A DNA stretch of 15,462 nt from an uncultured Clostridium sp. (GTDB lineage Bacteria; Bacillota; Clostridia; Peptostreptococcales; Peptostreptococcaceae): positions 1 through 15,462 of the forward strand of contig UQCY01000033.1 in NCBI GenBank assembly GCA_900539645.1. Direction: 5' to 3'. Position 1 is the stretch's first letter. Each line of letters begins with the position of its first letter. Made by a program: the position numbers and the translations under genes. The notes under the pieces were generated by a model. That model searched no databases. It was given only the letters and a program-made list of their open reading frames with translations, and was not told the DNA's origin. Positions 8,425 to 15,433 of this stretch are shown piece after piece.

Positions 8425-8856
8425 CTATGCCTCCTTTCTCGTAAAAATAGCTGATATCTTCTGCATCATTAAGACTACCTGTGTACTTAAAAGTCCAAGA
8501 GCTGCAGTAAACATACTAACTGAATCCAATTTTGCCCCAATAAATAAGATAACGGCATATATTGCGAATCTAAAGAAATATCCTCCCGCAAATTTTAATT
8601 GGACTACAGTCTTCCCTGCTTGATTCACCAAACTCTCCGTTGATGATACAAGCATACAAAAGTTAAATATTGAGGCTGCACTTCCTATTATTAGGCCAAG
8701 AACAGCCGCACTATCCAACTTTAAAACGCTACCTATAAGAGTCTCTCTGTCTATAGACATCTTTGAACAAACCATTAAAGCTATAATAACAACTATATCA
8801 AAAATAATGATTCCTTTTATCACTGCTTTAACCTGATTTTTCAACATATTATCCAT
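8425..8856 (-). CDS. atpI: ATP synthase subunit I (AtpI-like)
   Basis: A small membrane protein encoded first in the operon; family members assist c-ring or Fo assembly and are not part of the finished enzyme. From the ATG at 8856 the product is 143 residues with about four hydrophobic helices (roughly 13-30, 50-70, 90-106, 112-130). I prefer this start because AAAAGGGGATG lies 10 bases upstream and because the frame's upstream TTG (8904) overlaps the predicted -10 box. ATG 8895 is a possible alternative adding 13 residues. Sequence conservation in this family is low, so the call rests on position, size and topology. Confidence 0.8.
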   Translation of the reverse strand: MDNMLKNQVKAVIKGIIIFDIVVIIALMVCSKMSIDRETLIGSVLKLDSAAVLGLIIGSAASIFNFCMLVSSTESLVNQAGKTVVQLKFAGGYFFRFAIYAVILFIGAKLDSVSMFTAALGLLSTQVVLMMQKISAIFTRKEA

Positions 8857-8903
8857 CAGATCACATCCCCTTTTTGAAATTATTTTTTCATCCATATTAC
8901 TCA

Positions 8904-8932
8904 ATTATACCCTATTAACAGGATAAGTAACA
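8904..8932 (-). promoter_or_regulatory. Possible promoter of the atp operon
   Basis: A perfect TATAAT lies at 8904-8909, and 17 bases upstream is a poor -35 (TGTTAC, 3-4 of 6). It is the best promoter-like site between the dCMP deaminase terminator and atpI and would start transcription about 40 bases before the chosen atpI start. Confidence 0.4.
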
Positions 8933-9307
8933 TAGTATATTATTTATTTTTATGTATTTGTTTAAAATAATAAATTATTTTTTGTTTATTATTAATTTAA
9001 ACTATTGATTTTTTACAATAAAGCTATATTTTTTAATCATATTGATATCTGAATAATTAGAAAGATGCATGATTTTCGCCTTTGTATTTTGTATATTTTT
9101 AAAAACTAACTCATTATAGAATATTTTTTTAAAGTTATCAACCTTATTTTTATCTTTTAACAAAATTTCAATTTAAATTCTTCTAGCTCTAAATTTCTTC
9201 ACATAAAATCTCTCAATACTAGTTATTCCAACGCTTGTAAAAAAACATTTTCCTGAATTTTACGTTCAAAAAGCACTATTGATAATCTTTTTTTATAGTA
9301 AAATAAT
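8910..9307 (-). other. AT-rich intergenic gap with a possible decayed reading frame
   Basis: This long stretch has no intact gene. On the minus strand an open frame of 56 codons ends at TAG 9002-9004 (its tail reads MHLSNYSDINMIKKYSFIVKNQ). Upstream in the same frame, after a single TAA at 9173-9175, it continues for about 28 more codons (TSVGITSIERFYVKKFRARRI). A further 18 codons (KKRLSIVLFERKIQENVF) run on beyond a seven-T tract if one frame shift is allowed. No credible ribosome-binding site precedes any piece, and I do not recognise the peptide. It may be a gene remnant or chance openness in A-rich sequence. Confidence 0.2.
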
Positions 9308-9351
9308 AAAAAAAAATACCCCGAAAAACTATTTTTCATAATTTCTCGGGT
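9308..9351 (-). terminator. Rho-independent terminator of the dCMP deaminase gene
   Basis: On the minus strand CCCGAGAAA pairs with TTTTTCGGG (9 bp, one G-U), with a 13-base loop and then GTA and nine Ts. It starts 6-7 bases after the stop codon. It isolates this gene from the atp operon. Confidence 0.85.
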
Positions 9352-9357
9352 TTGTTT

Positions 9358-9807
9358 TTACAATTCTTCGGGATATTTTATCATTTCTACTCCAGCTTCC
9401 TCTAATAATTGTGTTGAAAGGTCATCTGGATAATCTCCCTTGTATATTATTTTTTTGATTCCTGCGTTTATACACATCTTCGCACATAGTACACAAGGTC
9501 TAGTAGTTACGTATAGAGTAGCATCTTTTATGCTAACCCCATTGTATGCAGCCTGTATTATTGCATTTTGTTCTGCATGTAGTGCTCTACAAAGCTCGTG
9601 TCTTTCTCCAGAAGGTATATGCATCTGTTCCCTTTTACAACCTATATTTTGACAATGTTCTAAGTTTTTAGGAGCTCCATTGTATCCTGTAGTAAGTATC
9701 TGTTTGTCTTTTACAATTATAGCCCCAACCTGTCTTCTTATACAAGTCGATCTCTTTTTCACTACCTCGGCAATTTCCATAAAATATTCGTCCCATGAAG
9801 GTCTCAT
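9358..9807 (-). CDS. comEB: Deoxycytidylate (dCMP) deaminase
   Basis: A 149-residue cytosolic zinc enzyme converting dCMP to dUMP, the substrate of thymidylate synthase. The catalytic HAE motif is H77-A78-E79 within HAEQNAI, and the second zinc half is PCVLC (C105, C108). The segment [23 protein letters not shown] (51-73) is the structural-zinc and substrate region typical of dCMP deaminases rather than of cytidine deaminases. Its closest named relative is ComEB of Bacillus; no competence genes are nearby, so a housekeeping nucleotide role is likelier. The start is supported by AAAGGAGTG. Gln codons here include several CAA, unlike the atp genes. It sits between two terminators and is probably monocistronic. 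Confidence 0.93.
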   Translation of the reverse strand: MRPSWDEYFMEIAEVVKKRSTCIRRQVGAIIVKDKQILTTGYNGAPKNLEHCQNIGCKREQMHIPSGERHELCRALHAEQNAIIQAAYNGVSIKDATLYVTTRPCVLCAKMCINAGIKKIIYKGDYPDDLSTQLLEEAGVEMIKYPEEL

Positions 9808-9893
9808 CTTAAATCACTCCTTTTTAAGCAATTATTATATATATATAATGAAACTTTATATTTTAATTATGCAATTTTTATTCAAAAATATTT

Positions 9894-9935
9894 ATAAAAA
9901 AACTGCCTCTTTATACAAGATTATAAAAAGGCAGT
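9894..9935 (-). terminator. Rho-independent terminator of rpiB
   Basis: ACTGCCTTTTTAT pairs with ATAAAGAGGCAGT (13 bp with one G-U) across the loop AATCTTGT, followed by seven Ts on the minus strand. It lies 25 bases beyond the rpiB stop. The 86 bases from here to comEB are very AT-rich and must hold the comEB promoter, but I could not choose a convincing pair of boxes. Confidence 0.88.
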
Positions 9936-9959
9936 AGTTATCTCTAAATCAAAATGGAT

Positions 9960-10412
9960 TTATTTTGTGTATTTTTTTTCTATATCCATTAACATATCTA
10001 CTCTAGTCTGATGTCTTCCACCTTCGAATTCTGTATCAAGGTATGCATCTACTATGTCAAGTGCTAGTCCTGGTCCAACTACTCTTCCACCCATTGCAAG
10101 CATGTTTGCATTGTTATGAGCTTTAGTCATTCTAGCTGAGAAAGTATCACTTACAACAGCACATCTTATTCCAGGAACTTTGTTAGCTGCTAAAGATATA
10201 CCTATTCCAGTTCCGCATACTAATATTCCGCAGTCAGCTTCTCCGTTAGCAACTTTAAGAGCTGCAGCTTCTCCATATTCTGGGTAGTTTACTGAATCTG
10301 TTGCATTGTTAGTTCCAAGATCCATTACTTCTATCCCTCTTTTTTCAAGGTGAGCTATTATAGCCATTTTTAAATCGTATCCACCGTGGTCACAAGCTAA
10401 TGCTATTTTCAT
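9960..10412 (-). CDS. rpiB: Ribose-5-phosphate isomerase B (RpiB/LacAB family)
   Basis: A 150-residue cytosolic enzyme interconverting ribose 5-phosphate and ribulose 5-phosphate in the pentose phosphate pathway. Family motifs: ACDHGGYDLK (6-15), CGTGIGIS with the catalytic Cys66 (66-73), the AHNNANMLAMGGR segment with His99 (98-110) and GGRHQTRVD (131-139). The start is ATG 10412, because GGAGG sits 8 bases ahead of it; an ATG at 10427 overlaps that site and has none of its own. An allose- or galactose-6-phosphate isomerase is possible within the family, but the solitary position beside housekeeping genes favours RpiB. It has its own extended -10 promoter and a terminator. Confidence 0.93.
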   Translation of the reverse strand: MKIALACDHGGYDLKMAIIAHLEKRGIEVMDLGTNNATDSVNYPEYGEAAALKVANGEADCGILVCGTGIGISLAANKVPGIRCAVVSDTFSARMTKAHNNANMLAMGGRVVGPGLALDIVDAYLDTEFEGGRHQTRVDMLMDIEKKYTK

Positions 10413-10449
10413 TTTAAAATCCTCCATCTCGCTTTAATTTTTACGTTTT

Positions 10450-10467
10450 ATGTCCATTTATGAACAT
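10450..10467. repeat. Near-perfect 18-bp dyad in the rpiB leader
   Basis: ATGTCCAT-TT-ATGAACAT is symmetric except for one position. It lies between the predicted -10 box and the rpiB ribosome-binding site, where an operator would sit. No regulator is recognised. Confidence 0.35.
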
Positions 10468-10476
10468 TTCTATTAT

Positions 10477-10485
10477 ATTATAACA
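10477..10485 (-). promoter_or_regulatory. Extended -10 promoter of rpiB
   Basis: TGTTATAAT on the minus strand combines a perfect TATAAT (10477-10482) with the TGn extension (10483-10485). The -35 region (TGTACT at 17-base spacing) is poor, as is usual for extended -10 promoters. Confidence 0.5.
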
Positions 10486-10539
10486 TTAATCTATTTTATA
10501 GTACATTACAAACTAGCTAAATAGTATATATTATAATCT

Positions 10540-11586
10540 TTAATTCGCGTCTATTATTCTATAAGCAGCAGATTTTAAAAGTCTATTCATTATCGCCTGA
10601 CCAACTCCACAACTTTCAAAGCATACTGAGTAGACTATATCCATTTTTGCTTCGTCCATTTTTATAAGGGCATCAAAAAGATTTGATGCTACTTCATCGT
10701 AATCTTTTCCTAAGTCTACAACATAATCGCATTCAAATTTATCCACGTCTTTACTCATACACATTATCCCTGTTTTTTTATTTTCTGCATGATTTTTTCT
10801 AGATAATTCATTCATTTTTGTAATCACATTATTTTCTTCACCTTTTACTATATATACCTGTGCATTAGGTGAGTAGTGTTTATACTTCATACCGGGAGCT
10901 TTTGCTTTTATATTGTCCTCTTTTTTAGTTAAAGATGGATCTATACTAACTTCTCCAAGTACTTCCTCTAACATCTCTTTTGTGATACTTCCTGGTCTAA
11001 GTATCATAGGCTTATCCTCACTAAAATCTACAACCGTAGACTCTAGTCCAAAGTCACAATCTCCGCCCATAATTATTCCAGATACTCTTCCACTCATCTC
11101 TTTAACAACGTGTTCTGCCTTTGTTGGAGATGGTCTACCAGATATATTTGCAGATGGAGCTGCAATCTGAGTTTTTGACTCTCTTATAAGTGCATTGGCA
11201 ATTTTATTTGAAGGCATTCTAATTGCTACTGTTGAAAGCCCTCCACTAGTAACATTTGGAACAATTTCCTTCTTTTTTAGTATTATAGTAAGTGGTCCTG
11301 GCCAAAAGTTTTCCATAGCTTTTTTAGCCTTTTCACCAACTTCAAGCGCTATTTTATCTACTTCTTCTATGTCAGCTATATGGACTATCAGTGGATTATC
11401 ACTAGGACGACCTTTTGCTACATATATTTTCTTAGCTGCATCTTCATCCATAGCGTTTGCACCTAGTCCGTACACAGTTTCAGTTGGAAATATTACAGTT
11501 TCTCCATTTTTTATTTTTTCAGCCATTTCTCTTATTATGCCCATATCTATATTATTTTCATCTACTTTTTTTATAACTGTTTCCAT
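10540..11586 (-). CDS. Threonylcarbamoyl-AMP synthase, two-domain Sua5 type
   Basis: Makes threonylcarbamoyl-AMP from threonine, bicarbonate and ATP, the first step of the t6A37 modification of ANN-decoding tRNAs. At 348 residues it is the long Sua5/YwlC form, not the short TsaC. The YrdC domain covers about 15-205 with PTETVYGLGA (34-43), the KGRP loop (59-62), FWPGPLT (94-100) and PSANISG (144-150). The linker APGMKYKHYSP (230-240) closes over the active site, and a Sua5 domain with the end motif GVGQAIMNRLLKSA follows. The ribosome-binding site GGTGG is weaker than in neighbouring genes. No clear terminator lies between it and rpiB. Upstream is an unusual palindrome and the interrupted ZIP gene. 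Confidence 0.94.
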   Translation of the reverse strand: METVIKKVDENNIDMGIIREMAEKIKNGETVIFPTETVYGLGANAMDEDAAKKIYVAKGRPSDNPLIVHIADIEEVDKIALEVGEKAKKAMENFWPGPLTIILKKKEIVPNVTSGGLSTVAIRMPSNKIANALIRESKTQIAAPSANISGRPSPTKAEHVVKEMSGRVSGIIMGGDCDFGLESTVVDFSEDKPMILRPGSITKEMLEEVLGEVSIDPSLTKKEDNIKAKAPGMKYKHYSPNAQVYIVKGEENNVITKMNELSRKNHAENKKTGIMCMSKDVDKFECDYVVDLGKDYDEVASNLFDALIKMDEAKMDIVYSVCFESCGVGQAIMNRLLKSAAYRIIDAN

Positions 11587-11618
11587 AAATCCACCGACCT
11601 TCTTTTTATAAATTATTT

Positions 11619-11671
11619 TCTATAATCTAGTTATAACTAATATACAATATTTTCCATAACTAGACTATAGA
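11619..11671. repeat. Long imperfect palindrome between the ZIP gene and Sua5
   Basis: The 16-base arms TCTATAATCTAGTTAT (11619-11634) and ATAACTAGACTATAGA (11656-11671) match at 15 of 16 positions, the exception able to form G-U in one strand's RNA. The loop is 21 bases. Neither strand has a T-run after the stem, so it is not an ordinary terminator. It could be a small mobile palindromic element, an RNA-processing hairpin or a regulatory stem. Confidence 0.6.
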
Positions 11672-11709
11672 TTTTAGATTTAATTCCTCCTACTAAGCTA
11701 TAGATTTTA
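11665..11709. repeat. 12-bp direct repeat CTATAGATTTTA
   Basis: Identical copies at 11665-11676 and 11698-11709 overlap, respectively, the right arm of the palindrome and the last codons of the ZIP reading frame. Between them on the minus strand is an orphan AGGAGG (11684-11689) with no start codon after it. The layout suggests a local duplication or a deleted gene start. Confidence 0.4.
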
Positions 11710-12376
11710 CTATAACAATCCCAAGCATAACACCAATTATTGTATATATACTCTTAGACTCCGGTATCATCTCGTCCATAACAACGTACATCATCATACC
11801 TGCTGCTATAGAAAGCAATACTCATGTTATTGCGGAGAAAATTTCTCCAAAACTAGAACCAATAAAACATCCAATCGCTATTGGAAGTCCTGCTATCATA
11901 GACATTATTACAGCTCTCTTTCCACTTGCCTTATTGCATATAAATCCAATTGCAAGAGCCAATCCTTCTGGCAAATTATGCATACCTATTGCCATAGCCA
12001 TAGCAATTCCCCGTTTAGGTTCTGCTAAAAAAGTAGTCCCTATTGCAAGTCCCTCTGGTAAATTATGCATTATTATACTCATAAGCATTAAATATCCAGA
12101 AGAATTTTCTCCATTGATTTTAACTTTTTCTTTAAGAATTTTTGTAGCTAATGCCCCTAAGAATATCAATATAACCGCATACACAATCCCTATTCCCTCG
12201 ATGGCCTCCTCAATTAAATCAAACATTACCAACGAAAGCATTATTCCTCCTGATAATCCCATAAAAAAGCTCATATATTTTGAAGCCTTTTCATTGAATA
12301 ATACAGCGAGAATTCCTCCTAATCCTGTGCCGATTACACCGACAATTAAACCAATTAGAGTGATTTTTAAAATCAA
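11693..12376 (-). pseudogene. ZIP-family divalent metal transporter interrupted by an in-frame TGA
   Basis: ZIP proteins import zinc, iron or manganese across the cytoplasmic membrane. The start is TTG 12376, with GAGGAGG 10 bases upstream; longer starts would only add a polar, unrelated stretch that overlaps a terminator. Both metal-site helices are present, MHNLPEGLAIG and MHNLPEGLALAIG, each with the HNxPEG motif. At codon 185 a TGA (11824-11822) stops the frame after FGEIFSAIT. The same frame then continues without a break for 42 codons (VLLSIAAGMMMYVVMDEMIPES and onward) to a TAG at 11693-11695, and those residues are a normal ZIP C-terminus with the MIPES motif. The simplest reading is a recent nonsense change or a base-call error. 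Without readthrough the product would be 184 residues, lacking the last helices. Confidence 0.85.
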
Positions 12377-12424
12377 AATCCCTGCGCCTCCTCTTTTTTC
12401 TCTAAACACAATTAAAAAGTATTT

Positions 12425-12470
12425 AAAAAAGTGTCTTATCCTCGAATTCAATTCAATAATAAGACACTTT
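12425..12470 (-). terminator. Terminator after prfA
   Basis: AAAGTGTCTTAT and ATAAGACACTTT form a perfect 12-bp stem with a 19-base loop, followed by further Ts on the minus strand (TTTTTTAAA). It ends the DUF1385-prmC-prfA transcript. The ZIP gene must therefore have its own promoter within the next 50 bases, where none is obvious. Confidence 0.85.
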
Positions 12471-12518
12471 CTCATTCATTTTTATACTAAATCTGATATA
12501 TGATAATCATACTTTAAA

Positions 12519-13586
12519 TTAGTTTATAGCAGCCATTTTTTCAGTCTGGTCAACTGTTATTAAAGCATCTATCATTTCGTCTATGTCACCATCAAGGAAT
12601 GAATCTAATTTGTATAAAGTAAGATTTATTCTGTGGTCACTTATTCTTCCCTGAGGGAAGTTGTAAGTTCTTATTCTTTCAGATCTATCTCCTGTACCAA
12701 CCTGGCTCTTTCTTTCCGCAGATATTTCTTTCTGCTGGTCTGCAAGAGCTCTGTCGTATAATCTAGCTTTTAAAACTTTCATAGCTTTTTCTTTATTTTT
12801 AAGCTGTGATTTTTCGTCCTGACATGATACAACTTCTCCTGTTGGAATATGTGTTATTCTTACTGCAGAGTCAGTAGTATTGACACACTGTCCACCGTTT
12901 CCAGAAGCTCTGAAAACGTCTATTCTTATATCATTGTCATTTATTTCTACTTCAACATCTTCTACTTCTGGTAATACGGCAACTGTTGCTGTAGAAGTAT
13001 GTATTCTTCCTCCTGATTCAGTAGAAGGTATTCTCTGAACTCTATGAACTCCTGATTCGTATTTTAATCTAGAATATGCACCTTTACCTTTTATCATGAA
13101 TGAAACTTCTTTGTATCCACCAACACCAGTTTCATTTGAACTTAGCATAGATACCTTCCATCCTTTTCTTTCTGCATATCTTGAGTACATTCTTAATAAG
13201 TCTCCTGCGAATAGAGCTGCTTCATCTCCACCAGCTCCACCTCTTATTTCGACTATAACGTTCTTTTCATCGTTAGGGTCCTTTGGTACAAGAAGTATTT
13301 TTAATTCTTCTTCTAATGGTTCTACTTTTGATTCCATATCAGATAATTCCATTTTAGCTAATTCTCTTAATTCTTCATCTGATTCTTCCTGAAGTATTTC
13401 TTTTGATTCAGCTATACTATCTAATACAGCTTTATATTCTCTGTACTTCATTATGATTGGCTCTAAATCTGCATGTTCTTTCATGTATTTCTGCCAAACT
13501 TTCTGATCGTTTATTATTTCTGGATCAGATATTTTTTCTGTTAAATCTTTATATGTATCCTCTAATACACCTAGTTTTTTAAGCAT
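12519..13586 (-). CDS. prfA: Peptide chain release factor 1 (RF1)
   Basis: Reads UAA and UAG stop codons and triggers peptide release on the ribosome. The 355 residues include the N-terminal helical domain, [15 protein letters not shown] (116-130), the stop-codon recognition tripeptide PST (187-189; the PxT form marks RF1, SPF would mark RF2) and the catalytic GGQ (231-233) in [16 protein letters not shown]. The residue after GGQ is Cys, where many bacteria have His. GAGGTG nine bases upstream supports the start. The glutamine of GGQ is the substrate of PrmC, encoded directly upstream with a 52-base gap. Confidence 0.97.
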   Translation of the reverse strand: MLKKLGVLEDTYKDLTEKISDPEIINDQKVWQKYMKEHADLEPIIMKYREYKAVLDSIAESKEILQEESDEELRELAKMELSDMESKVEPLEEELKILLVPKDPNDEKNVIVEIRGGAGGDEAALFAGDLLRMYSRYAERKGWKVSMLSSNETGVGGYKEVSFMIKGKGAYSRLKYESGVHRVQRIPSTESGGRIHTSTATVAVLPEVEDVEVEINDNDIRIDVFRASGNGGQCVNTTDSAVRITHIPTGEVVSCQDEKSQLKNKEKAMKVLKARLYDRALADQQKEISAERKSQVGTGDRSERIRTYNFPQGRISDHRINLTLYKLDSFLDGDIDEMIDALITVDQTEKMAAIN

Positions 13587-13638
13587 TTATATATTCACCT
13601 CGTCAATTATTCTCGTATTCCGTCAATTTATCATTATA

Positions 13639-14505
13639 TCACAGTTTTGTGCCTATAACAACTCTATCAATGCCCGGTAAATCCTTCTTTGTGTATATTT
13701 TTTCATATCCACAGTTTTTCATTATGTTAGAAACATCTTCTGCCTGGTCGTGTCCTACTTCATAAGCAAGTATTCCACCCTTTTTTAGGTATTTTACAGA
13801 TCCTTCAGTTATACTTCTGTAAAAGTCTAGTCCATCATCTCCACCTTCTAACGCATTATAGGGCTCATAATCCTTGACCTGAGTGTGAAGTGTTGGTATT
13901 ACATCTTTTCTTATATAAGGAGGATTAGACACGATTATATCCAATTTCTCCCCACTTCCTTCTAATGCTGAGAACACGTCTGATTTTATAAATTCAGTTC
14001 TACTTTCTACACCATTAGATATTGCGTTTTTAGCGCCTATTTCTAAAGCTATATCCGATATATCAAATGATTTTACAAAACTATTCTTTATATAGTATGC
14101 AAGGCTAACTGTTATAGCCCCTGAGCCAGTTCCTATATCTAATATATCTATTCTATCTTTTTGTTTATATTCTTCCTCTGAGCAAATTCTTATAATCTCA
14201 TCTACCAATGTTTCCGTATCTGGTCTAGGAATTAAAACCCCTTCCTGTACATAGAAATCAAGCCCCATAAACTCTCTATTTCCAATTATATAAGCCACAG
14301 GTCTACCTGATTTTCTCTCTTCAGCCATTTTTTCGATTTCAGCTAATTTTTTTTCGTCTATCTCTTTATTAAGATTCATATGTAAATATAACTTATCTAC
14401 ATCTCCAAGAGCTTTCATAAGCATTACTTCTATATCCAATCTAGGACTATCACTTATTTCAGAAAACTCATCTGTATATTTTATAATAATATCTCTTATA
14501 GTCAT
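13639..14505 (-). CDS. prmC: Release factor glutamine N5-methyltransferase
   Basis: Methylates the GGQ glutamine of RF1 and RF2 using S-adenosylmethionine. In the 288-residue product a helical N-terminal domain precedes PRPDTE (94-99), the SAM loop DIGTGSGA (123-130) and the catalytic NPPY (194-197), which binds the target glutamine. I chose ATG 14505, preceded by AAAGGTG six bases away; the ATG at 14520 is part of that site and has no ribosome-binding site of its own. It lies between DUF1385 (34-base gap) and prfA, its substrate gene, in one transcript. It ends in TGA, showing that TGA is a normal stop in this organism. Confidence 0.95.
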   Translation of the reverse strand: MTIRDIIIKYTDEFSEISDSPRLDIEVMLMKALGDVDKLYLHMNLNKEIDEKKLAEIEKMAEERKSGRPVAYIIGNREFMGLDFYVQEGVLIPRPDTETLVDEIIRICSEEEYKQKDRIDILDIGTGSGAITVSLAYYIKNSFVKSFDISDIALEIGAKNAISNGVESRTEFIKSDVFSALEGSGEKLDIIVSNPPYIRKDVIPTLHTQVKDYEPYNALEGGDDGLDFYRSITEGSVKYLKKGGILAYEVGHDQAEDVSNIMKNCGYEKIYTKKDLPGIDRVVIGTKL

Positions 14506-14539
14506 CGAATCACCTTTCATTTTTTACAAGTTAATTCTT

Positions 14540-15433
14540 TTATATTACAGCTTTTAATGAAGCTATTGCTACTTCTAGCTGTTCATCATCTGGTTCTTTA
14601 GTAGTTAAGTACTGTAGCATCATACCTGGATAGGCTATTATTCTTGTAAAACCATTATCATATTTCCCAAGTAGTCTTATTATTTCATATGCTATTCCAG
14701 CTACTACTGGTATACAAATTATTCTCATTAACACCCTCATCAATGGATTTGGCCATCCAAAGAATGCAAATAGTATTATAGAAGTCGCCATTACTATAAA
14801 TAAGAAGTTTGTACCACATCTAGGATGTAGTCTTTTAAATTCTCTAGCATTTTCAACTGTAAGCTCTTTACCACTTTCATAACAGTGTATACTCTTGTGC
14901 TCTGCTCCATGATACATGAATACACGCTGGATATCCTTCATTAAGGAAATTGAAGCAATATATGCCAAAAAAATCATCATTCGGATGACACCTTCAATCA
15001 GCGCCAGTGCCACATGGGATGTAATAAATTTCTGAAAAATCAAAGAAAGATAATATGGCAGAATCATAAAGATTCCAATGGCAAGTACAAAGGAAAATGC
15101 AACAGTAATACCCATTTCTGCTTTTTCTTTTTTTGCTGCTGCCTCTTTTGATAATTCTTTCTTTTTTGCTTTGGTGTCTTCCTCATCCTCTTCAAAGAAA
15201 GATGCGGAATATGTAAGCGTTGATATTCCAAGTGCCAAAGACTCCACAAAACTTAACACTCCACGTAAAATTGGAATGTTCCGCAATGTCTTGTTTTTAA
15301 TCAGTCCATAATACTCTTTGGTATCAACGGTAATCTCTCCATCCGGCTTCCGGACTGCCACGGCGTACTTTTCCTTATTTTTCATCATTACGCCTTCTAA
15401 AACTGCCTGTCCACCGATTCCCGAATATTTCAT
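14540..15433 (-). CDS. DUF1385 (YqhQ-like) membrane protein, mosaic gene
   Basis: The family is conserved in Firmicutes, is often encoded near prmC-prfA and has no well-established function known to me. The 297 residues begin with the family signature GIGGQAVLEGVMM (5-17), carry a lysine/glutamate-rich loop (81-106), several membrane helices (about 108-134, 143-163, 210-225, 235-253), the conserved FMYHGAEHKSIHCYE (172-186) and HPRCGTNF (203-210). The reading frame is intact. Codon use changes sharply within the conserved motif. Residues 1-170 use ATT/ATC for 17 of 18 isoleucines and CGN for all arginines. Residues 181-297 use ATA for all but one isoleucine and AGA or AGG for arginine, like the rest of the window. 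The start is supported by AGAGG. Confidence 0.9.
   Translation of the reverse strand: MKYSGIGGQAVLEGVMMKNKEKYAVAVRKPDGEITVDTKEYYGLIKNKTLRNIPILRGVLSFVESLALGISTLTYSASFFEEDEEDTKAKKKELSKEAAAKKEKAEMGITVAFSFVLAIGIFMILPYYLSLIFQKFITSHVALALIEGVIRMMIFLAYIASISLMKDIQRVFMYHGAEHKSIHCYESGKELTVENAREFKRLHPRCGTNFLFIVMATSIILFAFFGWPNPLMRVLMRIICIPVVAGIAYEIIRLLGKYDNGFTRIIAYPGMMLQYLTTKEPDDEQLEVAIASLKAVI

Noticed and set aside
8857..8904. Longer AtpI starting at TTG 8904
   Set aside because: The start codon overlaps the best -10 box and has no ribosome-binding site. ATG 8856 with AAAAGGGG upstream is more credible.
11822..11860. Selenocysteine insertion at the ZIP in-frame TGA
   Set aside because: There is no conserved Cys in the family at this place, and the weak TGCT/AGCA pairing after the TGA does not form a convincing bacterial SECIS element.
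12377..12475. N-terminal extension of the ZIP protein beginning at 12475
   Set aside because: The extra 33 residues cross the prfA terminator hairpin, are polar and unlike ZIP N-termini, while a TTG at 12376 has an excellent ribosome-binding site.
11934..12503. 189-codon open frame on the plus strand opposite the ZIP gene
   Set aside because: The translation is Ile/Pro-rich with no family features, no ribosome-binding site, and lies wholly antisense to a clear transporter. It is a shadow frame.
12499..12511. TATGAT-A-ATCATA dyad near the end of prfA, similar in flavour to a Fur box
   Set aside because: It does not match the 7-1-7 Fur consensus well, is over 120 bases from the ZIP start and has the prfA terminator in between. 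In this AT-rich DNA such dyads are expected by chance.
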